64,000 nt of DNA, taken from NCBI RefSeq assembly GCF_036689815.1, contig NZ_JBAHUR010000002.1, forward strand, positions 186,001 to 250,000. Direction: 5' to 3'. Both the position numbers and the translations under genes were made by a program. Below the pieces are notes generated by a model. The model was not told where the DNA came from. It ran no database searches and saw only the letters and a program-made list of their open reading frames with translations. Of this stretch, positions 10,007-18,941 are shown piece by piece (positions within the stretch are counted from its first letter, which is position 1; each line of letters opens with the position of its first letter). Source of the DNA: Magnetovibrio sp. PR-2. GTDB lineage: Bacteria; Pseudomonadota; Alphaproteobacteria; Rhodospirillales; Magnetovibrionaceae.

Positions 10007-10020
10007 TCAGCCCGCCGTTT
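9993..10020. terminator. Hairpin between convergent genes
   Basis: AAACGGCGG and CCGCCGTTT form a nine-base stem overlapping the kinase stop codon, between that gene and the convergent oxidoreductase gene. A T-rich stretch lies 15 bases further on the plus strand. It may serve both directions. Confidence 0.6.
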
Positions 10021-10048
10021 GGTCATTCAAGGTCGTTTTTTTGGACGC

Positions 10049-11761
10049 CTATTGATCCAACAACCTGCCCATCATTTCCGTCACTTCATCAGCACGCAGG
10101 CGTGACGTTTTGTTGGTCGGCGGCAAGGGTTCATCGATGAAGAACTGTGGCAGCTCGTTATCTTCGACCCCAAAGCCTGCGTCTTGATTAAACTGGCGTT
10201 CCAACAGCAACGTGTCGCGGCCGATGTCGGCGTAGAAGTTCACCGGCAAGTCCGTCCCCAACGCATCGTTCAGAGCGTCAATCACCATCTGTTGATTGGC
10301 GTTGCTGACGGCGCGGCCAAACAGGCAGAGGCCTAAGCTGTCGTTGCTGGCGCACAAGACTTGTAGGTTATAGCTTTCCTGCACCAGTTCTTCGACCGTG
10401 TGCTCTGTGCTTGGGAACGTCGGACTGTTGCCCACCGTGTGGTCCGCACCTTGGACCGTGGTCATCATAGAAATTGCCGTGACTTCCGTGACACGCGGAT
10501 CGTAAGCGCTGAGCGCTTGTTTCTTGATCACAGGCAGACGTTTAAGGCCACGTTTCTCACCGACGATGGCCACACCCTGGGCGAGTTCGCGACCGCGTTC
10601 GGTGCCGTCCATCATGTCTTTCATGACTTGGCGCATGAAGTCCACGTCGCCAAACGCACCGTCACCCGCTTCCATCAACACGCCGATCAAAGCACCGGCT
10701 TCGATGGTGTCGATGCCCAAATCGTTGCAGTCGTAATTCATATACGCCACATCGTCCGGGTCTTTCAGACCACAGTTGGTGCCCAACAGGCCGATGGTTT
10801 CATATTCCAGGGGGGAAACAATCTCTTCCCCCTTTTTGTCGACATAGACGTTGGAGCACTTGATCTGGCAGCCCGGCATACAGGCGTGGGACACATCACC
10901 GCCCCGCGCTTTGTTTTGTTCATGAATGGCTTCGCCACCCATGGGGAACGGTGGATCCATGTCAATGGTCGCGGAACCGATCGAAAAGTTGTTAACCGGA
11001 AGCGCGCCGATGTGGTTCGTCACGTCGGCAGCCAAGGCCGTGCCCAACGTCGCCAAGCCTTGCGCCTTGGGATCGGCCACGATTTTATCGCCGTAAGACT
11101 TCACCGCCATCATCAGCTTTTTTCGCTCATGAAACTGCGGCATTTTGTGCTTGTCTGCGACGATGGCTTTGACCTTTTTCGAGCCCATGACCGCGCCCAC
11201 GCCACCGCGTGCCGCCAAACGCGACGGACGGTTATCGGTATCGCTAAAGGCAATGCCCGCGATCAAGCCTTGGTACTCACCCACAGGTCCACACAGCGCG
11301 ATAGAGGTCTTATCGCCATACTTTTCGTGAAGCATGGCGGCGGCTTCCATGTTGCCTTTGCCCATGTAAGGGGATGCATCATCAAAGACGATCTCGCCGT
11401 CTTTGGGGATGTAAATCACCACCCAATCGTCCGACGCATCGTTCAGCGTAATGCCGGAAATTTCCAGCTGTCCCATGGCAAAGGCGAAGGTGCCGCCTGC
11501 GTTGGATTCTTTAACGCCACCCGTCAGCGGGCTTTTGCAGCCGACGCTCAAACGGTTGGCATTGGAAAAGTTCGTGCCCGCAAAGGGACCGGCTGAGAAA
11601 ATCAGCGGGTTTGCAGGCGCCAAGGGAGAGGCCTTGGCCGCTCCGCTCTCCAACAGGGTTTTTGCAATCATGTAACGCCCGGCACGGGCCAGCGTTTCAC
11701 CACTTTGTTCTTCTTTTCGGACCGAACGGGTCTTCAGGTCGATGTGTAAGTAGGTGCGCAT
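10049..11761 (-). CDS. Aldehyde ferredoxin oxidoreductase family tungstoenzyme
   Basis: AOR-family enzymes oxidise aldehydes to acids (or run in reverse) at a tungsten bis-pterin centre, passing electrons through a 4Fe-4S cluster. The 570-residue length fits the family. Three cluster cysteines lie in CMPGCQIKC (about residues 293-301), and the DSLGLC motif near residue 477 supplies the fourth cysteine and contacts pterin. The N-terminal domain has NRLSVGCKSPLTGGVKESNAGG, typical of the cofactor-binding half. It is monocistronic here: I see no ferredoxin-like AorA, NAD-linked AorC, or pterin or tungstate-uptake genes. The substrate is unknown. Confidence 0.9.
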   Translation of the reverse strand: MRTYLHIDLKTRSVRKEEQSGETLARAGRYMIAKTLLESGAAKASPLAPANPLIFSAGPFAGTNFSNANRLSVGCKSPLTGGVKESNAGGTFAFAMGQLEISGITLNDASDDWVVIYIPKDGEIVFDDASPYMGKGNMEAAAMLHEKYGDKTSIALCGPVGEYQGLIAGIAFSDTDNRPSRLAARGGVGAVMGSKKVKAIVADKHKMPQFHERKKLMMAVKSYGDKIVADPKAQGLATLGTALAADVTNHIGALPVNNFSIGSATIDMDPPFPMGGEAIHEQNKARGGDVSHACMPGCQIKCSNVYVDKKGEEIVSPLEYETIGLLGTNCGLKDPDDVAYMNYDCNDLGIDTIEAGALIGVLMEAGDGAFGDVDFMRQVMKDMMDGTERGRELAQGVAIVGEKRGLKRLPVIKKQALSAYDPRVTEVTAISMMTTVQGADHTVGNSPTFPSTEHTVEELVQESYNLQVLCASNDSLGLCLFGRAVSNANQQMVIDALNDALGTDLPVNFYADIGRDTLLLERQFNQDAGFGVEDNELPQFFIDEPLPPTNKTSRLRADEVTEMMGRLLDQ

Positions 11762-12033
11762 TTTCTAAATCTTACTTTTCTTATGTTGCACTGCATTATG
11801 ATCACGGGACACTGCTTATACCCGACTTTCGCGAAAATTGAAAAGGTTTATTTTACACTTTAACATCACACATTACTTATTAACAACAATAATTATATGG
11901 TGATTATTTTTCACTGCGAAAAATTCTCTCTGAGTTGCGATATTGTGGTGCGACACTGGGTCCTCATCGGTATAAAATGCTTTCAAACGTGCAATCACCA
12001 TTAACGTCCCTCTGCTCATATAGGCCTAAACGT

Positions 12034-13143
12034 ATGGCATTCAAAGTCTCTGAGAAAGTTCCACTCGTATCTTATGCGAAGGTGATTGTGGCCTGCTTCC
12101 TCGTTGAGCTGGCGGTCTTGAGGTTTATTCATGGCCTTTCTGAGGACTCATTGCTGATTGAAGCCGTCCTCCATGCTGTCACTTTGACGGCAACTCTAAC
12201 GGTTGGCTTTATGTTTTGGGTCTACCCAGAACACCGCAAGGACCGGGAAATTGCACAAAATGAAACACGGTTTCTGCAAACCCTGATCAATGCCATCCCC
12301 GCTCCGGTTTTTTATAAGGACGAAAACGGCATCTACATCGGCTGTAACGACAAGTTTGGAGAATACTTAGGAAAGCCGAGTGAAGAGATCATCGGCAAGT
12401 CCGTTTTTGACATTGCGCCCGCAGATTTAGCCCGGATTTACCACGATGCGGATATGTCGTTGATGCTTTTTGGCAATGATCAAGTCTATGAAACCCAAGT
12501 AAACCATGCTGACGGCAAAGAGCACGATGTTTTGTTCCACAAAGCCGTCTACCACCGCACATCCGGTGAGGCCGCCGGTATCATTGGCGTGATGGTCGAT
12601 ATTTCCGAACGCAAAGCGTTGGAGCGCCGTCTTCAGTCCCTAGCCACCATTGACGCCCTGACCAATATCCCCAATCGCCGCGAGCTTGACCATCGATTGG
12701 AACAAGCGTTGTTGCGCAATAAACGCACAGGCGAACAGCTGGCCTTGCTGTTTATTGACATGGACGGGTTTAAAGACGTCAATGACATCTACGGCCATGA
12801 AGCCGGCGATGAAATCCTGCGCCAAATCGGGGCGCGCTTAACGGAGCTGTTGCGCAAGTCCGACGTTGCCGGTCGCATGGGGGGAGATGAATTTGCCGTG
12901 GTTTTGGACACCCAGGTCACACCACAAAGCGCCATGACCGTGGCCGACAAGATTTTAGAGGAGCTGGCTGCGCCTTACACGGTCCAGGGAAACACCTTCT
13001 CCAACCTATCAGCCAGCATTGGCATCGCGGTTTCCCCGGATGATGGACAGAGCCTCAAAACCCTGCTGTCCAAGGCGGACAAAGCCATGTACCAAGCCAA
13101 AAACGATGGGAAACACCGCTATGCCTTAGCCAGCGACCTTTGA
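12034..13143 (+). CDS. Membrane-bound PAS-GGDEF diguanylate cyclase
   Basis: The protein makes the second messenger c-di-GMP. From the ATG at 12034 it has two N-terminal membrane helices, a PAS domain (starting FLQTLINAIPAPVFYKDENG) and a GGDEF domain with the intact catalytic motif GGDEF. RKSD lies five residues before this motif and fits a product-inhibition I-site (RxxD). Earlier in-frame starts exist at 11977 (ATG) and 11935 (TTG), but neither has a clear ribosome-binding site and the intervening residues look non-conserved. The gene is isolated, with an AT-rich 270-base region upstream. Confidence 0.9.
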   Translation: MAFKVSEKVPLVSYAKVIVACFLVELAVLRFIHGLSEDSLLIEAVLHAVTLTATLTVGFMFWVYPEHRKDREIAQNETRFLQTLINAIPAPVFYKDENGIYIGCNDKFGEYLGKPSEEIIGKSVFDIAPADLARIYHDADMSLMLFGNDQVYETQVNHADGKEHDVLFHKAVYHRTSGEAAGIIGVMVDISERKALERRLQSLATIDALTNIPNRRELDHRLEQALLRNKRTGEQLALLFIDMDGFKDVNDIYGHEAGDEILRQIGARLTELLRKSDVAGRMGGDEFAVVLDTQVTPQSAMTVADKILEELAAPYTVQGNTFSNLSASIGIAVSPDDGQSLKTLLSKADKAMYQAKNDGKHRYALASDL

Positions 13144-13161
13144 GCTTGCTATAGCCTAACC

Positions 13162-13701
13162 CTAAAGCTTGTCTTCGAAAATCTTGAAAATCTCTTCGGC
13201 CAATTCAGGGCGTTTTTTGCCTTCAATGTCGACGACGATGTCAGCGGCCTTTTCATAGAACGGCAGACGGCGTTTCATCAGTGCCAAGGTAGAGGTGCGG
13301 CTGTCCAATGTGGGGCGGTTGTTTTTCTTTTCGACCTTTTCGACCAAGCGCTCCATATCGCCCTTGAGCCACACAACCGTGCCTTTTTCTTTCAACGCTT
13401 TGATTTTGCGCTTGGAGTAGACTTCCTTGCCGTCTTGGTCCAAATCCACCACGACGCCACCGCCGCAATCTACGATCACGTTGTCCATGAGACCGATTTT
13501 TTTGACGGTCTCAAATTCCAAATCGCGGAACTGAACCCAGTCGCCCTTGTTGTCGGCAATGATGTCGTCAATGCTCTTGCCGCCGTTTTCATAGACAATC
13601 ATGTCGTCGGTGGCGAACACCGGACGTTTGACCAAAACGGACAAGCGGCGCGATACGTTGGATTTTCCAGCGCCGCGCATGCCGATGATGACAATGTTCA
13701 T
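13162..13701 (-). CDS. Shikimate kinase-like P-loop kinase
   Basis: Shikimate kinase phosphorylates shikimate in aromatic amino acid synthesis. The 179-residue protein has the P-loop GMRGAGKS, an aspartate pair (ATDD) where shikimate kinases have the magnesium/substrate Asp, FRDLE matching the RxxE substrate motif, the GGG motif (DCGGGVVV), and lid and C-terminal arginines in NNRPTL and RRLPFYEKAAD. It is not next to aroB, the usual partner, and is unusually lysine-rich at the C-terminus. It may be a second AroK or a paralog with another substrate. It lies ten bases downstream of gloA on the same strand. Confidence 0.75.
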   Translation of the reverse strand: MNIVIIGMRGAGKSNVSRRLSVLVKRPVFATDDMIVYENGGKSIDDIIADNKGDWVQFRDLEFETVKKIGLMDNVIVDCGGGVVVDLDQDGKEVYSKRKIKALKEKGTVVWLKGDMERLVEKVEKKNNRPTLDSRTSTLALMKRRLPFYEKAADIVVDIEGKKRPELAEEIFKIFEDKL

Positions 13702-13710
13702 GTACTCAAA

Positions 13711-14112
13711 TCACTTTCGTTCAATCAGTTCGATTTTGTAGCCATCCGGATCTTCGATAAAGGCGATCACGGTGGTGCCGTGCTTCATCGGACCGGGTTT
13801 GCGAGGGATGTTCACGCCGTCTTGTTCCATCTTTTCGCACGCCGCATAAATATCGGGAACCGCCAAGGCCAAGTGTCCGAACCCGGTTCCCAGGTCATAC
13901 GGCTCGTCTTGATCCCAGTTGTGCGTGAGCTCAACCACCGTGTTGTCTTTTTCCTCGCCATAGCCCACAAACGCAAGGGTAAATTTGCCGTCGGGGTAGT
14001 CTGTGCGGCGCAGCACTTTCATACCCAAATGCCGGGTATAAAAATCGATTGAGGCGTCCAAATCCTTGACCCGGATCATGGTGTGCAGAAAGCGAAAATT
14101 TGGCGTGTCCAT
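13711..14112 (-). CDS. gloA: Lactoylglutathione lyase (glyoxalase I)
   Basis: Glyoxalase I isomerises the hemithioacetal of methylglyoxal and glutathione to S-lactoylglutathione. The 133-residue vicinal-oxygen-chelate protein shows the metal ligands His (RFLHTMIRV), Glu (TVVELTHNW), His (GFGHLALAV) and Glu (YKIELIERK). The length fits the short, probably nickel-type bacterial enzyme. Its start lies one base after the lpxB stop, so it is probably cotranscribed at the end of the lipid A cluster. Confidence 0.93.
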   Translation of the reverse strand: MDTPNFRFLHTMIRVKDLDASIDFYTRHLGMKVLRRTDYPDGKFTLAFVGYGEEKDNTVVELTHNWDQDEPYDLGTGFGHLALAVPDIYAACEKMEQDGVNIPRKPGPMKHGTTVIAFIEDPDGYKIELIERK

Positions 14113-14113
14113 A

Positions 14114-15262
14114 TCATGCGTTCCTTGCTGTTTTTATGACAACGTCAGCGGCTAAATCCCCTGGGGACGGCCCACCGTAACCCAACGCGTTCAACGCAGC
14201 TGTTGCGGCATCAATCTGTTGGTTGCGCAGCGCTTCATCATCCATCAAACGTGACAATTCGTGCGCTAAGTTATCCGCCGTGCAATTTTCCAATAAAAGC
14301 TCCGGCACGGCTTCGCGGCCCAAGCAGATGTTGATCAAGTTGACAAACGGTGTCTTGATCAGACGACGCGCCAACATGGCCGTCAGGGCGTTCATGCGAT
14401 AACCGATGACGTGGGGAAGCTTCGCCATGGCAAGCTCCAAAGTCACCGTGCCACTGGCCGCAATGGCGATGGTGGAAGCGGCAAAAGCGTCCGCCTTTTG
14501 CGCAGGACCAACCACGGTGACGGGCATGGTCCAAGACGACGTCATCTCTTCGATGTGTGTTTTCAAATGATCGACGGATGGGATAACGACAGAAAGCTTC
14601 GGGTACTGCGTTGCCAACCGCGATGCGGTTTCGCCAAACACCCCCAACAAACGTGTGACTTCACCCGTGCGCGACCCCGGCAACAGGCACAAGAGCGGAG
14701 CTTCGGGATCTATGGCGTGGTGGGTGCGAAAAGACGGACCGTCGCCCGCATCTAAATTCCCGGTCACCACAGGGTGGCCGACGAAGGTGGCGTCCAGACC
14801 TTCCTTGTGGAAATACGGCGGTTCGAACGGCAACAGACACAAGAGGTGATCCAAGAACTTGGCGACTTTCTCGGCCCGCCCTGCCCGCCAAGCCCAGACA
14901 CTCGGCGCAACGTAGTGCACCACGGGAACTTGGTTGTGGCGCTTTCTCAGTTTTTTCACAACGCGAAAACAAAAGTCAGGTGCATCGATGGTCACAACCA
15001 CGTCCGGCTTTTCGCGTTCTATGGCGTGGGCCGTTTGGTTCATGCGTTTGAGCAACAGGCGTAGACGCGGCAACACTTCGAACACGCCCATAACAGCCAA
15101 GTCCGTCATCGGGAAAAGGCTGGACAAACCTTGGGCCTGCATCTCCGGTCCGCCGACGCCACGAAACTCAATCGCACCATCCGTCTTGGCGGTGAGCGAT
15201 TTCATCAAGCTTGCACCCAAAGCATCGCCGGAATTTTCCCCTGCTATGACGAACACCTTCAT
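14114..15262 (-). CDS. lpxB: Lipid-A-disaccharide synthase
   Basis: LpxB joins lipid X and UDP-2,3-diacylglucosamine to give the tetra-acyl disaccharide 1-phosphate of lipid A at the inner membrane. The 382-residue GT-B enzyme opens with [16 protein letters not shown] and contains [33 protein letters not shown] and SGTVTLELA, all family hallmarks. Its start overlaps the lpxI stop by four bases, which indicates translational coupling in the cluster. Confidence 0.96.
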   Translation of the reverse strand: MKVFVIAGENSGDALGASLMKSLTAKTDGAIEFRGVGGPEMQAQGLSSLFPMTDLAVMGVFEVLPRLRLLLKRMNQTAHAIEREKPDVVVTIDAPDFCFRVVKKLRKRHNQVPVVHYVAPSVWAWRAGRAEKVAKFLDHLLCLLPFEPPYFHKEGLDATFVGHPVVTGNLDAGDGPSFRTHHAIDPEAPLLCLLPGSRTGEVTRLLGVFGETASRLATQYPKLSVVIPSVDHLKTHIEEMTSSWTMPVTVVGPAQKADAFAASTIAIAASGTVTLELAMAKLPHVIGYRMNALTAMLARRLIKTPFVNLINICLGREAVPELLLENCTADNLAHELSRLMDDEALRNQQIDAATAALNALGYGGPSPGDLAADVVIKTARNA

Positions 15263-16080
15263 GGTTTCATCCCCACCACGAACACATCCAACGCGTCCGC
15301 CTTGGCCAAGACCTGATCACGGTCGACGATAATGGAGCTGCCCGCTTCGACGACGATGCCCCGCATCCCTGCACGTTTCACGTTCTCCACAGTGCGCAAG
15401 CCAATGGTGGGCAAATCCACACGGGTTTCTTGCCCGGGTTTGGTCATCTTCGCCAAAACAGCGCCCAAGGCTTCGCCACTTGCAATCAACTGTGTCAGCA
15501 TGGCATCCGTGCCGTCTGGTCCTTCGAGAGCGATGACATCGTCTGCCCGGCCGACGGCAGCTTGGCCTTTGTCCTGGGCGCCCAGATCTTTTGCGGCACG
15601 GACAGCGGTTTGAATGGATCGGTCGTCTTTTGCAGAGGGCTGCACCCGTCCCAACACGCCTTCAGGAGACAGCAATTCAGGACGCACCTGATGCGCACCG
15701 CGTATGCGAAAGCCTTCTTGGGTTTCCAGTGTGCGGACAATCGCGCGGAGCAATCCGTCATCGCCTTTGGACAACCAGCCGCCCAAGAAAAACTTAAACG
15801 TCCGCCAATCGGGCAACACCGACCAAAAGCCCGGACGCTTGACGGCTCCTGCCATCACCAAGTCCCGCACACCAGCCTTTCGCAGTTCAGAGATCGAAGT
15901 CCCGCCCGCACCAATGCGCACCCAGGCATGGTTCACACCGTCAACGGTTTCAGGGTCGCAGTGGTCTTTCAGAGCAATGACAAAAACGTCCCGCCCCTGT
16001 TCACGACATGAGCGGATCAGCAGACGCGGCAGCTCGCCGCGGCCGGCCACAATACCAAGCGGGCCCGGGTCAGTTGGCAT
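15259..16080 (-). CDS. lpxI: UDP-2,3-diacylglucosamine pyrophosphatase LpxI
   Basis: LpxI hydrolyses UDP-2,3-diacylglucosamine to lipid X and replaces LpxH in most alphaproteobacteria. The family (formerly DUF1009) is recognised by GIVAGRGELPRLL at the N-terminus, the VDGVNHAWVRIGAGG region and the C-terminal LPTIGLRTVENVKRAGMRGIVVEAG stretch. I place the start at the ATG at 16080, directly before the conserved region, giving 273 residues. The longer reading from 16125 adds 15 residues encoded inside lpxA. It overlaps the lpxA stop by 11 bases and lpxB by four. Confidence 0.93.
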   Translation of the reverse strand: MPTDPGPLGIVAGRGELPRLLIRSCREQGRDVFVIALKDHCDPETVDGVNHAWVRIGAGGTSISELRKAGVRDLVMAGAVKRPGFWSVLPDWRTFKFFLGGWLSKGDDGLLRAIVRTLETQEGFRIRGAHQVRPELLSPEGVLGRVQPSAKDDRSIQTAVRAAKDLGAQDKGQAAVGRADDVIALEGPDGTDAMLTQLIASGEALGAVLAKMTKPGQETRVDLPTIGLRTVENVKRAGMRGIVVEAGSSIIVDRDQVLAKADALDVFVVGMKP

Positions 16081-16870
16081 CTTCCATTTTCGGCTGACAG
16101 ATCGAACGCGAGCTGTCGTCGCCAATAAATTCGATAATGTCCATCACCGGCTCGTTACCATCGAACATTTCCGCAACGTCTTTTTGACGTTCCGACAGGG
16201 TGCCTTCTTGGGCGAACAACAACCGGTAGGCATTGCGCAAGGCATGGATGGTTTCTCGGTCGAACCCACGACGTTTCAAACCGATCAAGTTCAAACCCGA
16301 CAAGTGTGCGCGGTTGCCTGTCACGGTACCGTAAGGGATAACATCGTTTTCAATGCCCGACATACCGCCGATCATGGCGTGTTTGCCGATACGCACGAAT
16401 TGGTGGACGGCAGACAGACCGCCGACGATAGCGAACTCGCCCACTTCGACGTGTCCAGCCAAAGTAGCATTGTTCACCAAAATGACGTTATTCGAAACTT
16501 GGCAGTCGTGCGCGACGTGTGCGCCGACCATGAACAAGCAATTGTCACCGACTTTGGTCAACAGACCGCCGCCTTCCGTGCCCGGGTTCATGGTTACGTG
16601 TTCGCGGATGACATTATTTTTGCCGACTTCCAAACGCGAAACTTCACCTTTGAACTTCAAGTCCTGAGGCTGACCGCCAATGGAAGCAAACGGAAAGACC
16701 CGCGTCCCCTCACCGACAGCGGTGTCGCCGGTAACAACCACGTGGCTATCCAACGTCACGCCATCACCCAGCGTTACGTCTTTGCCGACGATACAAAACG
16801 GTCCGACGGATACGTCGTTGCCCAATTGGGCACCGTCTTCAATGATGGCAGAGGAGTGAATATCGCTCAT
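16070..16870 (-). CDS. lpxA: UDP-N-acetylglucosamine O-acyltransferase
   Basis: LpxA transfers a 3-hydroxyacyl chain from ACP to the 3-position of UDP-GlcNAc, the first step of lipid A synthesis. The 266-residue protein shows hexapeptide repeats forming a left-handed beta helix, with the catalytic-His region GAHVAHDCQVSNNVILVNNATLAGH and the C-terminal helical domain starting GLNLIGLKRRGF. It lies one base after the fabZ stop, within the fabZ-lpxA-lpxI-lpxB run. Confidence 0.96.
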   Translation of the reverse strand: MSDIHSSAIIEDGAQLGNDVSVGPFCIVGKDVTLGDGVTLDSHVVVTGDTAVGEGTRVFPFASIGGQPQDLKFKGEVSRLEVGKNNVIREHVTMNPGTEGGGLLTKVGDNCLFMVGAHVAHDCQVSNNVILVNNATLAGHVEVGEFAIVGGLSAVHQFVRIGKHAMIGGMSGIENDVIPYGTVTGNRAHLSGLNLIGLKRRGFDRETIHALRNAYRLLFAQEGTLSERQKDVAEMFDGNEPVMDIIEFIGDDSSRSICQPKMEDAN

Positions 16871-16871
16871 A

Positions 16872-17321
16872 TCAGCTGTCCATAATCATGGCAGAGAACG
16901 TGGCCTCTGCCTTTAAAACGCCGTCAGCATGGGCTTTGCCTTCGAACTTATATACGTTGCGGCGCGATTGAATTTTCGTCACCGTAATTTCCAGCACATC
17001 TCCGGGAATCACAGGCTTGCGGAACTTGGCGCTATCCACGCCCATGAAGTACACCAGCTTACCTTCAGCTTCGACGCCCAAGGTTTCGACGACCAACACA
17101 GCAGATGTCTGCGCCATGGCTTCGACAATCAACACGCCCGGCATGACCGGGTGGTTTGGAAAGTGTCCCTGAAAATGAGGCTCGGATGCCGTCACGTTTT
17201 TGACACCGACGCAGCTGGTATCGGGAACCACATCTTTAACTTTGTCGACCAACAACATGGGATAGCGGTGCGGAATCATTTCCATGATCCGGTTGATGTC
17301 GATGATGTTCTCGGAGCTCAT
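16872..17321 (-). CDS. fabZ: 3-hydroxyacyl-ACP dehydratase
   Basis: FabZ dehydrates 3-hydroxyacyl-ACP in fatty acid elongation and competes with LpxA and LpxD for that pool. The 149-residue hot-dog protein carries the catalytic His53 in FQGHFPNHPVMPG and Glu67 in VEAMAQ, and opens with a typical MIPHRYPMLLVD segment. It lies three bases after lpxD and one base before lpxA. Confidence 0.96.
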   Translation of the reverse strand: MSSENIIDINRIMEMIPHRYPMLLVDKVKDVVPDTSCVGVKNVTASEPHFQGHFPNHPVMPGVLIVEAMAQTSAVLVVETLGVEAEGKLVYFMGVDSAKFRKPVIPGDVLEITVTKIQSRRNVYKFEGKAHADGVLKAEATFSAMIMDS

Positions 17322-17324
17322 AAC

Positions 17325-18344
17325 TCAGTCCCCCTTTTTCTTTCTCGCCAATTTGCTCAGTGTTGCAACTTGACGCCAATATTCTTTAGCCGGCAATGCT
17401 GGTGTGCCGGCAACAGTTTGGCCTGGTTCAACGTCACGCATGATGCCGCAATGCGCCGCAATGCGTGCGCCGTCGCCAACGGTTAAGTGACCGGCCAATC
17501 CAGCCCCGCCGCCCATCATAACGTAATTGCCCATTTTGGTGCTGCCGGAAATCCCGCTGAGTGCGGCAAACAAGCATCCAGCACCGATCTCAACGTTGTG
17601 AGCCACCTGGACCATGTTGTCGATTTTCGTGCCGGAACCAATCTTTGTATCGGGGCCTGTGCCCCGGTCGACACATGCATTTGCGCCGATGTCCACGCCG
17701 TCACCCAGGATAACGCGTCCCAACTGCGGCACTTTGATGTGTTCCGCACCCGGCGCAAAACCGAAACCGTCTTGACCTATGCGCGCACCCGGATGAAACA
17801 CACATCCCTTGCCGGCAAGGGTGTGCTGGATCGTCACGTTCGGACCGACCTGACAGCCATCCCCAAGAACGACGCCCGGACCAATAAAGCTGTTTGCACC
17901 AATGACACACCCCGCGCCAATCTCCGCCCCGGCTTCGATGACCGCGCACGCGTCGATTTGGCAAGCTTCGCCAATGAAGGCCTCAGCGCTGATAACGGCG
18001 CGTTCATGAATTTGACCGTTGGATCGGTTCAGCGGATAAAACGCCTGGGCAACCCGGGCATAAGCGCGATAGGGCTCTGGCGTGACCAACAAGATCATGC
18101 CGTCAGGCGCTTGGTCCGCATACTTGGCATCACACAGACATGCGCCGGCTTCGCTGGTTTCGAAAGCGGAAACATACAATTTGTTGTCTAAGAAGCTCAG
18201 GTGCTCTTTGCCGGCCACTTGCAGGGGTTGAACATCAACAAACACTTCTTCGCCAGTGCCTCCTTGGATTTCAGCTTCGGCGATCTCCGCCAGCTGAGCC
18301 AAGGTAAAGGGCCCGGCGTTATCAAAGAATTTCGGGTCGGCCAT
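17325..18344 (-). CDS. lpxD: UDP-3-O-acylglucosamine N-acyltransferase
   Basis: LpxD adds the second, N-linked hydroxyacyl chain to UDP-3-O-acyl-glucosamine. The 339-residue protein has an N-terminal uridine-binding domain (GPFTLAQLAEIAEAEI onward), hexapeptide repeats, the catalytic-His segment VQVAHNVEIGAGC and the HPGARIGQDGFGFAPG region. It ends with a helix, PAKEYWRQVATLSKLARKK. It lies nine bases after skp. Confidence 0.95.
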   Translation of the reverse strand: MADPKFFDNAGPFTLAQLAEIAEAEIQGGTGEEVFVDVQPLQVAGKEHLSFLDNKLYVSAFETSEAGACLCDAKYADQAPDGMILLVTPEPYRAYARVAQAFYPLNRSNGQIHERAVISAEAFIGEACQIDACAVIEAGAEIGAGCVIGANSFIGPGVVLGDGCQVGPNVTIQHTLAGKGCVFHPGARIGQDGFGFAPGAEHIKVPQLGRVILGDGVDIGANACVDRGTGPDTKIGSGTKIDNMVQVAHNVEIGAGCLFAALSGISGSTKMGNYVMMGGGAGLAGHLTVGDGARIAAHCGIMRDVEPGQTVAGTPALPAKEYWRQVATLSKLARKKKGD

Positions 18345-18353
18345 ATTCGCCCC

Positions 18354-18932
18354 TTATTTTTTCCAGGGGTTTTCAACCGCTACAGCAGGAAGACGGGTGT
18401 TGAGCTCCGCCGCCACCAAATTGGTGATATCCAAGTTGGGATGGGCAAAGAAGGTTGCACGTTTGTCGAACACAATCGTGATGCCATTTTTCTGGGCCAA
18501 GCCGCTGACCACAGCCGCATAGACTTCTTCAATTTTGCTCGTCGCTTTGGTGCGCACTTTCGCCAAATCAATATTGCCCTGTTGAACTTTGCGTTTCCAC
18601 GCCACGACACTTTTGGCGAACTTATCTTGTTCCGCTTTAAATTGTTCCGGCGTTTGCAGATTCTTTTTGCGTTGCAATTCTTTGCTGGCTTTGTCGAGAG
18701 CCGCTTTTTGGGCATCCAATTCTTTTTTGAACGCCGTTTGATATTTCACAATTTGCTCGCGAATGTTTTTCAAAGCCTTGGACTGATCCAGCACAATGTC
18801 TTTATCCAAAACCGCCATGTACACGCCTTGGGACTTAGCCGCGCCTGAAGCATTTTGCGCCTGTGCTTTCGGCGTCATCATCAAGACGCAAAAGACGGCC
18901 ACACAAATGTGTACGATAGTTTTGTTGATCAC
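18354..18932 (-). CDS. skp: OmpH/Skp-family periplasmic chaperone
   Basis: Skp-like trimeric chaperones hold unfolded outer-membrane proteins in the periplasm before delivery to BamA. The 192-residue protein has a signal peptide ending near AQAQNA, then long charged coiled-coil helices (about 60-125) rich in Lys, Glu and Gln, and a C-terminal segment GITIVFDKRATFFAHPNLDITNLV typical of OmpH. It follows bamA by nine bases and precedes lpxD. Confidence 0.9.
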   Translation of the reverse strand: MINKTIVHICVAVFCVLMMTPKAQAQNASGAAKSQGVYMAVLDKDIVLDQSKALKNIREQIVKYQTAFKKELDAQKAALDKASKELQRKKNLQTPEQFKAEQDKFAKSVVAWKRKVQQGNIDLAKVRTKATSKIEEVYAAVVSGLAQKNGITIVFDKRATFFAHPNLDITNLVAAELNTRLPAVAVENPWKK

Positions 18933-18941
18933 AGGTCTCTC

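Noticed and set aside
10400-11596. A 398-codon frame antisense to the aldehyde oxidoreductase gene
   Set aside because: The opposite strand encodes a complete AOR protein with all cofactor motifs; the antisense product is His/Arg-rich and matches nothing.
15704-16885. A 393-codon frame antisense to lpxI and lpxA
   Set aside because: It spans two well-supported, overlapping genes on the opposite strand and shows no protein family features.
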